Source: Clostridia bacterium
Lineage (GTDB): Bacteria; Bacillota; Clostridia; Oscillospirales; SIG627
Direction: 5' to 3'
Length of the DNA stretch: 6,477 bases
Assembly (NCBI GenBank): GCA_017453605.1
Contig: JAFTEP010000006.1
Location: 1-6,477 of the forward strand
Shown here: positions 1-4,137 of the stretch, piece after piece
Layout: each line of letters opens with the position of its first letter
Numbering within the stretch: position 1 is the stretch's first letter
Program-made: the position numbers and the translations under genes
The notes under the pieces: model-generated
Seen by the model: the letters and a program-made list of their open reading frames with translations, nothing else
Databases searched by the model: none
What the model was told of the DNA's origin: nothing

Positions 1-1551
1 CGCGGGGGTGAGACCGTCGATCTTGAGGTCCATCTGGATCGCGGTGATGCCTTCTTTTGTTCCGGCGACCTTGAAGTCCATATCGCCGAAGAAGTCCTCG
101 ACGCCCTGGATGTCGATCATGGTCATCCAGCGCTCGCCCTCGGTGATGAGGCCGCAGGAGATACCGGCGACGGGAGCCTTGATCGGCACGCCGGCGTCCA
201 TGAGGGCCAGAGTCGAACCGCAGACGGAGCCCTGAGAGGTCGAGCCGTTGGAAGAAACGACCTCGCTGACCAGCCTGATCGTGTAGGGGAAGTCGTCGAC
301 CGAGGGGATGACCGCCTCGAGAGCGCGCTCGGCGAGGGCGCCGTGTCCGATCTCGCGCCTGCCGGGGCTTCTCGACGCCTTCGCCTCTCCGACGGAGTAG
401 GCGGGCATATTGTAGTGGTGCATGAATCTCTTGGACTCTTCCTCGTCGATCCCGTCCAGCAGCTGCTGATCGGAGATCGAGCCGAGAGTCGCGACGGTCA
501 AGACCTGAGTCTGACCTCTGGTGAACAGACCCGAGCCGTGAGTCCTCGGAAGGACGCCGACCTCAGCCGCCAGCGGGCGGATCTGATCGAGCCTTCTGCC
601 GTCGACGCGCTTGCCCTCGTCGAGGAGCCAGCGGCGGACGACGAATTTCTGCAGCTTGTAGAGGATCTCGGGGATCTGAGCGACGAGCTCCGGGAACTTC
701 TCGTCGAATTCGGCGTGCACCTTGTCGGTGACGATCTTCATCGCGGCGTCCCTGACGGTCTTGTCGTCGGTGTCGAGGGCGGCTTTCACGTCCTCGATCG
801 CGAAATCCTTGACCGCCTCGTAGAAATCGTGGTCGATCTCGCACGAGGGGTATTCGAACTTGGGTTTGCCGATCTCGGCGACGATGGACTTGATGAACCT
901 GACGACGCCTTTGATCTCTTCGTGAGCGAGCATGATCGCGTTGAACATATCGTCGTCGGTGACTTCCTTCGCGCCGGCTTCGATCATGACGACCTTCTCC
1001 TCGGTGCCGGAAACGGTCAATTCGAGGGTGCTCTTTTCCCTCTCTGCGAGGGTGGGGTTGATGACGGGGCTGCCGTCGACGAGACCGACGGAAACGCCGC
1101 CGATGGGTCCGTTCCACGGGATGTCGGAGATGGCAAGCGCGATGGACGCGCCGATCATACCGACGATCTCGGGCGGATTGTCCGGCTCGACGGACATCAC
1201 AAGAAGCGACAGACAGATGTCGTTTCTCAGATCCTTGGGGAACAGGGGACGGATGGGTCTGTCGATGACGCGGGAAGAAAGGATCGCCTTGGTGGTCGGC
1301 CTGCCCTCGCGCCTGTTCCAGCTTCCGGGGATCTTTCCGGCGGCGTAGAGCCTCTCCTCGAAGTCCACGGAAAGCGGAAGAAAGTCGATCCCGTCTCTCG
1401 GAGCGGCGCTGGCTGTGGCGGTAGCGAGAACGACCGTGTCGCCGTACCTTACGAGCGCGCTTCCGTTGGCGAGCTGAGCGACTTTTCCCGTCTCGACCAC
1501 AAGCGGTCGGCCGGCGAGCTCATACCTGAAAATTCTGTGATTCTCGAACAT
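1..1551 (-). CDS. pnp: Polyribonucleotide nucleotidyltransferase (PNPase), 3' end cut off by the window
   Basis: PNPase is a phosphorolytic 3'-to-5' exoribonuclease that releases nucleoside diphosphates during mRNA turnover; it is a cytoplasmic trimer. The window holds the first 517 codons of a protein usually near 700 residues. What is visible is the first RNase PH domain (start MFENHRIFRYELAGR, then the RYGDTVVLATATAS strand and a RPIRPLF motif near residues 90-105), the all-helical linker, and most of the second RNase PH domain, including GSTLALMDAGVPIKAPVAG. The catalytic set is intact: DFFGDMDFK places Asp486, Asp492 and Lys494 at the same numbers as in the E. coli enzyme. The C-terminal KH and S1 RNA-binding domains lie outside the window. 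The ATG at 1551-1549 has AGGAAG just upstream. The gene lies 27 bases after rpsO with no terminator or promoter between them, so it should be co-transcribed from the rpsO promoter. Confidence 0.97.
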   Translation of the reverse strand, partial: MFENHRIFRYELAGRPLVVETGKVAQLANGSALVRYGDTVVLATATASAAPRDGIDFLPLSVDFEERLYAAGKIPGSWNRREGRPTTKAILSSRVIDRPIRPLFPKDLRNDICLSLLVMSVEPDNPPEIVGMIGASIALAISDIPWNGPIGGVSVGLVDGSPVINPTLAEREKSTLELTVSGTEEKVVMIEAGAKEVTDDDMFNAIMLAHEEIKGVVRFIKSIVAEIGKPKFEYPSCEIDHDFYEAVKDFAIEDVKAALDTDDKTVRDAAMKIVTDKVHAEFDEKFPELVAQIPEILYKLQKFVVRRWLLDEGKRVDGRRLDQIRPLAAEVGVLPRTHGSGLFTRGQTQVLTVATLGSISDQQLLDGIDEEESKRFMHHYNMPAYSVGEAKASRSPGRREIGHGALAERALEAVIPSVDDFPYTIRLVSEVVSSNGSTSQGSVCGSTLALMDAGVPIKAPVAGISCGLITEGERWMTMIDIQGVEDFFGDMDFKVAGTKEGITAIQMDLKIDGLTPA

Positions 1552-1578
1552 AATACTTCCTGTAGCTTTCGTAAAAGA

Positions 1579-1842
1579 TTACTTTCTGATGTTGAGCTTT
1601 TCGATGATGGCTCTGTAGCGGTTGATGTCCTTCTTGATAAGGTAGTTGAGAAGGTTTCTTCTGTGACCGACCATCTTGAGAAGACCTCTGCGGGAGTGGT
1701 GGTCCTTCTTGTTCTTCTTCAGATGCTCGTTGAGGTTGTTGATGCGCTCGGTGAGGATCGCGATCTGGACCTCGGGAGAGCCGGTGTCGCCCTCGTGGAT
1801 GCTGTTTTCAGCGATGATCTGCTGCTTGAGTTCCTTTTCCAT
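1579..1842 (-). CDS. rpsO: 30S ribosomal protein S15
   Basis: S15 binds the central domain of 16S rRNA early in small-subunit assembly. The 87-residue product has the normal family length and the family core: DTGSPEVQIAILTERI at about 19-34, the helix NNLNEHLKKNKKDHHSRRG at about 35-53, and LLKMVGHRRNLLNYL at about 54-68. It is very close to the Bacillus protein by eye. The ATG at 1842-1840 was chosen because GGAGGA lies 8 bases upstream and family members begin here. The reading frame stays open another 42 codons upstream, but that stretch is the untranslated leader and would lie downstream of no suitable ribosome site. It is the first gene of the rpsO-pnp operon, with its own strong promoter about 110 bases upstream. 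Confidence 0.98.
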   Translation of the reverse strand: MEKELKQQIIAENSIHEGDTGSPEVQIAILTERINNLNEHLKKNKKDHHSRRGLLKMVGHRRNLLNYLIKKDINRYRAIIEKLNIRK

Positions 1843-1945
1843 TGTTGTTTTCCTCCATAAAAATTTTAATTTGCCTTTGACGAAGTGACCGGTGAATCGA
1901 AATCGGAGGCGACCCCGCGAGACTGCGTCAAGGTACAATGGCGTA
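1843..1945 (-). promoter_or_regulatory. rpsO mRNA leader with a long-range stem, candidate S15 autoregulatory element
   Basis: About 100 nt separate the predicted transcription start from the rpsO ATG. In the transcript, CCUUGACG (complement of 1926-1933) can pair with CGUCAAAGG (complement of 1874-1882). This gives eight pairs with one bulged A and encloses 43 nt, ending shortly before an A/U-rich stretch and the GGAGGA ribosome site. S15 is known to repress its own mRNA through leader structures in several bacterial phyla, and these structures differ between phyla. The pairing is seen in the sequence; the regulatory role is inferred from gene identity and position. Confidence 0.5.
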
Positions 1946-1951
1946 AATGGT

Positions 1952-1980
1952 ATTATATCACGCCGCAAGCGATTTGTAAA
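1952..1980 (-). promoter_or_regulatory. Sigma-A type promoter of rpsO-pnp
   Basis: On the minus strand TTTACA (1980-1975) is separated by exactly 17 bases from a perfect TATAAT (1957-1952). The bases just upstream of the -35 are rich in A and T (AAAAAACTTTTCAAAAAGTA), which could act as an UP element. The transcript would start near 1945. This is the only strong promoter seen upstream of rpsO. Confidence 0.85.
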
Positions 1981-2031
1981 TACTTTTTGAAAAGTTTTTT
2001 GCCGCGCCGGGAATAATCCGAAAAATCGCTC

Positions 2032-2304
2032 TCAATTTGCGGCCGCCCGGCTGAGGATCCCGAAAAGCTCTTCCCTGTTTTTTCTCGGACAGTATATATT
2101 TACCGAGCCGCCCGAGTATTCGAGCGCGATCCATTCCCCGATCTGCAAAAAGACGCGCCCGTAGCTCACGGAGATTATATCTTCAAAAGGTATCCGGAGT
2201 ATCTGCTTCCCTAAAAATCTGAAAGTCAGAGCTCCGTTTTCGATTAAAAGCTTCGCCCCGCGATAATAAGGGCCGCCGTCGACGATGAAACTGACGCGAT
2301 ACAT
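2032..2304 (-). CDS. Small hypothetical protein, beta-rich, PH-like fold suspected
   Basis: The product is 90 residues with no signal peptide, membrane segment or cysteine-rich motif, so it is probably cytoplasmic. It reads as alternating short beta strands (YRVSFIVDGG, AKLLIENGALTFRFLG, ILRIPFEDIISVSYGR, EWIALEYSGGSVNIYCP) followed by a C-terminal helix (NREELFGILSRAAAN). Strands around a 'RIPFEDIISV' segment, a later hydrophobic strand and a closing helix resemble bacterial PH/GRAM-like domains; this is a fold impression, not a family assignment. No function is proposed. Two tandem ATGs are possible (2307 and 2304). The second is preferred because GGGGGAG lies only 1 base from the first but 4 from the second. 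It has its own promoter, divergent from the cupin operon, and ends about 50 bases before the rpsO promoter with no clear terminator. Confidence 0.75.
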   Translation of the reverse strand: MYRVSFIVDGGPYYRGAKLLIENGALTFRFLGKQILRIPFEDIISVSYGRVFLQIGEWIALEYSGGSVNIYCPRKNREELFGILSRAAAN

Positions 2305-2308
2305 CATT

Positions 2309-2315
2309 CTCCCCC
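2309..2315 (-). promoter_or_regulatory. Ribosome binding site of the PH-like gene, deciding between two ATGs
   Basis: GGGGGAG on the minus strand is followed by A and then ATGATG. Spacing is 1 base to the first ATG and 4 to the second, which makes the second the likelier start. The two choices differ by one methionine. Confidence 0.6.
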
Positions 2316-2339
2316 GGAACGTATGATTTTTTCAATAAA

Positions 2340-2368
2340 ATTATATCACAAGGACACAGTTTTGTAAA
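2340..2368 (-). promoter_or_regulatory. Sigma-A type promoter of the PH-like gene
   Basis: On the minus strand TTTACA (2368-2363), a 17-base spacer, and TATAAT (2345-2340). Both hexamers and the spacing are identical to those of the rpsO promoter, and both spacers begin with AA and end with GTGA. The transcript would start near 2333, giving a leader of about 30 nt. Confidence 0.82.
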
Positions 2369-2401
2369 GCTCCGCGCCCAAAAAGAGCTTTCGGTTTTTT
2401 T
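2366..2401 (+). repeat. Inverted repeat followed by a T run, terminator-like on the plus strand
   Basis: AAAGCTC (2366-2372) and GAGCTTT (2385-2391) form a 7-bp stem with a 12-base loop, followed by CGG and seven T (2395-2401). On the plus strand this has the shape of a weak intrinsic terminator. No plus-strand gene ends here, however, and the left arm overlaps the -35 box of the minus-strand promoter. It could block antisense read-through toward the cupin operon or be chance in an A/T-rich spacer. Confidence 0.35.
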
Positions 2402-2429
2402 GCGGATGCCAGAATTTGCGCGGCGGGGA

Positions 2430-2458
2430 TTGCGGTTTCGGGGCGTTTGTGGTATAAT
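2430..2458 (+). promoter_or_regulatory. Promoter of the cupin-barnase-barstar operon
   Basis: A perfect TATAAT at 2453-2458 is preceded by TGG, giving an extended -10 (TGnTATAAT). The -35 at 17-base spacing is TTGCGG (2430-2435), matching only the TTG of the consensus, so the extended -10 probably compensates. Transcription would start near 2465. It diverges from the PH-like gene promoter about 60 bases away. Confidence 0.75.
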
Positions 2459-2462
2459 CTTT

Positions 2463-2484
2463 TAAAAAGCCGCGTGGCTTTTTA
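2463..2484 (+). other. Perfect hairpin at the predicted 5' end of the cupin mRNA
   Basis: TAAAAAGCC (2463-2471) and GGCTTTTTA (2476-2484) form a 9-bp perfect stem with the loop GCGT. The stem begins within a base or two of the predicted transcription start. A 5'-terminal stem of this kind can protect mRNA from 5'-end-dependent decay; that role is inferred. Its 3' U run lies inside the stem and it is too close to the start site to serve as an ordinary terminator. Confidence 0.55.
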
Positions 2485-2492
2485 TATGAAAC

Positions 2493-2498
2493 AAGGAG
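2493..2498 (+). promoter_or_regulatory. Ribosome binding site of the cupin gene, with unusually long spacing
   Basis: AAGGAG lies 12 bases before the cupin ATG at 2511, longer than the usual 5-9. An ATG directly abutting this site (2499) opens a two-codon frame, ATG CGA TAA, which ends two bases before the cupin start. No better-spaced in-frame start is seen for the cupin. Confidence 0.55.
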
Positions 2499-2510
2499 AT
2501 GCGATAAAAA

Positions 2511-2855
2511 ATGATAAAAAGATCCGATTCTTTTGTGACCGAACTGAGGGAGAAGATGCGCGGAGGCGAGGGCGTCGCGAAGCTTACGAACTTTGTCACC
2601 AACGCCGAACTCAACGACAAGGGCAGGATGTTCGGAAAGATCGTGCTCGAGCCCGGCTGCAGCATCGGATTCCACGTCCACGAGAACGACAGCGAGCTTT
2701 TCTATATAATGAAGGGAACTGCAAAATACAGCGACAACGGGACGGAGGTCACCGTCAGAGCGGGCGACGTGACGATCACCCCGAAGGGCACGGGACACGG
2801 GATCGCAAACGAGGGCGATGAGACCGTCGAGCTGATCGCGCTGATCGTGTTCTGA
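2511..2855 (+). CDS. Single-domain cupin protein
   Basis: The product is a 114-residue small beta-barrel protein with both cupin motifs complete. Motif 1, G(X)5HXH(X)4E(X)6G, is met by residues 49-69, with likely metal ligands His55, His57 and Glu62. Motif 2, G(X)5PXG(X)2H(X)3N, is met by residues 85-100, with the fourth ligand His96. A metal-binding cytoplasmic protein is therefore expected. Single-domain cupins include sugar isomerases, dioxygenases and small-molecule sensors, and the substrate cannot be read from the sequence. There is no signal peptide and no DNA-binding domain. It is the first gene of a likely operon: the barnase gene starts 27 bases downstream with no terminator between. 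Nothing in the sequence links the cupin to the toxin pair except position. Confidence 0.9.
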   Translation: MIKRSDSFVTELREKMRGGEGVAKLTNFVTNAELNDKGRMFGKIVLEPGCSIGFHVHENDSELFYIMKGTAKYSDNGTEVTVRAGDVTITPKGTGHGIANEGDETVELIALIVF

Positions 2856-2872
2856 GACGCATAAAAAGATCC

Positions 2873-2877
2873 GGTGA
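2873..2877 (+). promoter_or_regulatory. Ribosome binding site deciding the barnase start
   Basis: GGTGA, which matches the 3' part of the extended Shine-Dalgarno sequence (GGAGGTGA), sits 5 bases before the ATG at 2883. A GTG at 2874 in the same frame overlaps this site and has nothing suitable upstream, so ATG 2883 is preferred. Confidence 0.6.
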
Positions 2878-2882
2878 AGAAT

Positions 2883-3536
2883 ATGAAAAAACAGGATAAA
2901 CAAAAACTTTTAGCCGGGATCCTGCTCGTCGTCGCGGTCCTTGCGATATTTTTTATCCGCGGAGGCTTCAACTCTCCGGCTCCTGCGGCTTCGACCGTAG
3001 AAAACGTGACGGAGGCGGCGCAGACCGAAAAGATCCCCGAGGCGTCAAAAACAGATTCTCCGGCGTCGACGGCGCGGGAAACAGTCGCCCCGGCGTCTAC
3101 CTCACCTTCGACCGAGGCGCCGGAAACGAAAGCTCCCGAAACGAGCGCTCCCGCCCCGTCCGCTCCGGCGACCGAAGCGCCGAAGGCGATAGACGAGCAC
3201 GGCACATATACCTCTAAAGAAGACGTGGCGCTCTATATAAGGACCTATTCGCGGCTTCCCGAAAACTTCATCACCAAAAACGAAGCCGAAAAGCTCGGCT
3301 GGAGCGGCGGAAGTCTCGAGCCCTACGCGCCGGGCAAGTGCATCGGCGGAGACCGCTTCGGAAACTACGAGGGCCTGCTCCCCAAAAAGAGCGGCAGGAC
3401 CTACACCGAGTGCGACGTCGACACTCTCGGCGCCAAAAGCCGCGGCGCGAAGCGCATAGTTTTTTCAAACGACGGACTTATTTATTACACCGACGACCAC
3501 TACAAGAGCTTCACTCTGATCTGGGGAGAACCGTAA
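2883..3536 (+). CDS. Membrane-anchored barnase-family (guanyl-specific) ribonuclease
   Basis: The product is 217 residues. A lysine-rich start precedes a hydrophobic segment (about 9-25) that should be an uncleaved anchor or a signal peptide. Next comes a Pro/Ala/Thr/Ser/Glu-rich linker (about 28-105) with TEAP repeats, then a barnase domain (about 108-215). Aligned by eye with Bacillus amyloliquefaciens barnase, the catalytic residues are all present: Lys132 (K27), Glu176 (E73), Arg187 (R83), Arg191 (R87) and His206 (H102), within motifs such as LPENFITKNEAEKLGW, APGK.IGGD, KSGRTY and YYTDDHY. Position R59 is Tyr162 here. Cys153 and Cys177 fall on strands adjacent in barnase and could form a disulfide outside the cell. 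Barnase-type enzymes cleave RNA 3' to guanine via a 2',3'-cyclic phosphate. The barstar gene starts on the very next base after the stop, consistent with a toxin/inhibitor pair. The orientation predicts an extracytoplasmic nuclease domain. Its biological role (RNA scavenging or competition) is unknown. Confidence 0.9.
   Translation: MKKQDKQKLLAGILLVVAVLAIFFIRGGFNSPAPAASTVENVTEAAQTEKIPEASKTDSPASTARETVAPASTSPSTEAPETKAPETSAPAPSAPATEAPKAIDEHGTYTSKEDVALYIRTYSRLPENFITKNEAEKLGWSGGSLEPYAPGKCIGGDRFGNYEGLLPKKSGRTYTECDVDTLGAKSRGAKRIVFSNDGLIYYTDDHYKSFTLIWGEP
3111..3183 (+). repeat. Degenerate TEAP / APET repeat region in the barnase linker
   Basis: This stretch encodes TEAPETKAPETSAP and then TEAP again, built from near-identical codons (accgaggcgccg at 3111 and accgaagcgccg at 3171). 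It is a low-complexity, probably extended spacer of a kind common between membrane anchors and catalytic domains in Gram-positive surface proteins. Length variation between strains would be expected. Confidence 0.6.
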
Positions 3537-3815
3537 ATGAAAACGGCGCTTATTGACGGCAGGATGATCTTTTCCTCCGTGATGCTCCACGAGAGCCTGA
3601 AAAAGCAGCTTTCTTTCCCCGACTGGTACGGGATGAACCTCGACGCGCTCCACGATATGCTGACTCAGCCGGAAAAGATCGGGCTCGTCATAACCAACAC
3701 CGGGCTTCTGAAAGAGAGTCTGGGCGCGCGCTGGGAGAGCTTTATTGCGCTTATAGAAGACTGTCAGGAGGAAAATCCGCGCCTCAAAGTCCTCATGGAA
3801 CCCTTTGAATCTTGA
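3537..3815 (+). CDS. Barstar-family ribonuclease inhibitor
   Basis: Barstar is a small cytoplasmic protein that plugs the active site of barnase and protects the producer. The 92-residue product has the family hallmark FPDWYGMNLDALHDMLT at 27-43, matching LPEYYGENLDALWDCLT of the Bacillus amyloliquefaciens inhibitor (89 residues). Asp36 (D35), Asp40 (D39, which contacts the barnase catalytic arginines and histidine) and Thr43 (T42) are kept. Tyr29 is Trp30, Trp38 is His39 and Glu76 is Asp75. There is no signal peptide, as expected for an intracellular immunity protein. The ATG directly abuts the barnase stop (TAAATG), with GGGGAG 8 bases upstream inside the barnase gene, so translation of the two is probably coupled. 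The stop codon lies within the -35 box of the next promoter. Confidence 0.93.
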   Translation: MKTALIDGRMIFSSVMLHESLKKQLSFPDWYGMNLDALHDMLTQPEKIGLVITNTGLLKESLGARWESFIALIEDCQEENPRLKVLMEPFES

Positions 3816-3840
3816 CAAAACGCGCGAGTCGGTGTATAAT
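3812..3840 (+). promoter_or_regulatory. Perfect consensus promoter of the acyl carrier protein gene
   Basis: TTGACA (3812-3817), a 17-base spacer and TATAAT (3835-3840) form an exact sigma-70/sigma-A consensus. Transcription would start near 3847, giving a leader of about 26 nt. The -35 box overlaps the last codons of barstar (stop TGA at 3813-3815). No terminator separates barstar from this promoter, so the upstream operon may also read through. Confidence 0.92.
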
Positions 3841-3872
3841 GTGTTCCAATCGATCCAACGAAAGGCAGCAAT

Positions 3873-4097
3873 ATGATAGAAGAAATAAAAAAACTTATAT
3901 GCGCGACTTTGGGTATTGCGCCCGAAAGAGTCGGTGACGACACGGATCTTGTCGACGATCTCGGAGTCGACAGCCTCGACGTGGCTGAACTGTTGATGTC
4001 GCTCGAGGAGAAATACGGGGTCGCCGTCCCGGACGAGGACGCGCCCGATCTGCGCACGGCGAAAGATATCGCCGTCTACGTCGAGCAGAAGCTCTGA
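3873..4097 (+). CDS. acpP: Acyl carrier protein
   Basis: The 74-residue acidic four-helix carrier protein carries growing acyl chains on a 4'-phosphopantetheine arm. The attachment serine is Ser34 in the GVDSLDVAEL motif, which leads helix II. Helix I is IEEIKKLICATLGI and the C-terminal helix is TAKDIAVYVEQKL. Length and the DSLD motif match fatty-acid synthesis ACPs, so acpP is the best call, although a second ACP serving another pathway cannot be excluded because no fab, plsX or rnc gene is adjacent. AAAGG lies 7 bases before the ATG. The gene has an exact consensus promoter, as expected for a very abundant protein, and is followed by a GC-rich hairpin. Confidence 0.92.
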   Translation: MIEEIKKLICATLGIAPERVGDDTDLVDDLGVDSLDVAELLMSLEEKYGVAVPDEDAPDLRTAKDIAVYVEQKL

Positions 4098-4102
4098 AGA
4101 TC

Positions 4103-4130
4103 TCCCGGCGGGTCCCGCCGGGAAAGTTTT
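4103..4130 (+). terminator. GC-rich hairpin after the acp gene, probable partial terminator
   Basis: TCCCGGCGG (4103-4111) and CCGCCGGGA (4115-4123) form a 9-bp perfect stem with the loop GTC, followed by AAGTTTTG. The stem is strong but the T run is only four bases and is delayed, so termination may be incomplete. The hairpin begins five bases after the acp stop and ends 14 bases before the ktrB start, so it may set the ratio of abundant acp transcript to ktr read-through. Confidence 0.65.
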
Positions 4131-4137
4131 GTAAAAA

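Noticed and set aside
343..1860. A 505-codon open frame on the plus strand across the left block
   Set aside because: It lies exactly antisense to pnp and rpsO, is full of Asp/Val/Gly/Leu runs typical of a codon-bias shadow, has no ribosome site and resembles no known family. The minus-strand proteins are unmistakable.
1579..1968. A longer, 129-residue version of S15
   Set aside because: The added 42 residues fall in the leader, unlike any S15 N-terminus. The internal ATG at 1842 has a good GGAGGA site and gives the family length.
1981..2031. Possible terminator between the PH-like gene and the rpsO promoter
   Set aside because: Only a short A/T hairpin (ACTTTT/AAAAGT) is visible, with its T run on the wrong strand for the minus-strand genes; more likely it is the A/T-rich region upstream of the rpsO promoter.
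2447..2821. Alternative plus-strand frame through the cupin, including an ATG at 2484
   Set aside because: Its product is arginine-rich and without family features, while the overlapping frame encodes both cupin motifs intact.
2874..2882. GTG start for the barnase gene three codons upstream
   Set aside because: The GTG lies inside the GGTGA that best serves as the ribosome site for ATG 2883, and nothing suitable precedes it.
2702..3205. A minus-strand frame rich in Ala/Gly/Ser/Val
   Set aside because: It is the complement of the low-complexity barnase linker and the cupin gene, with no plausible start signal.
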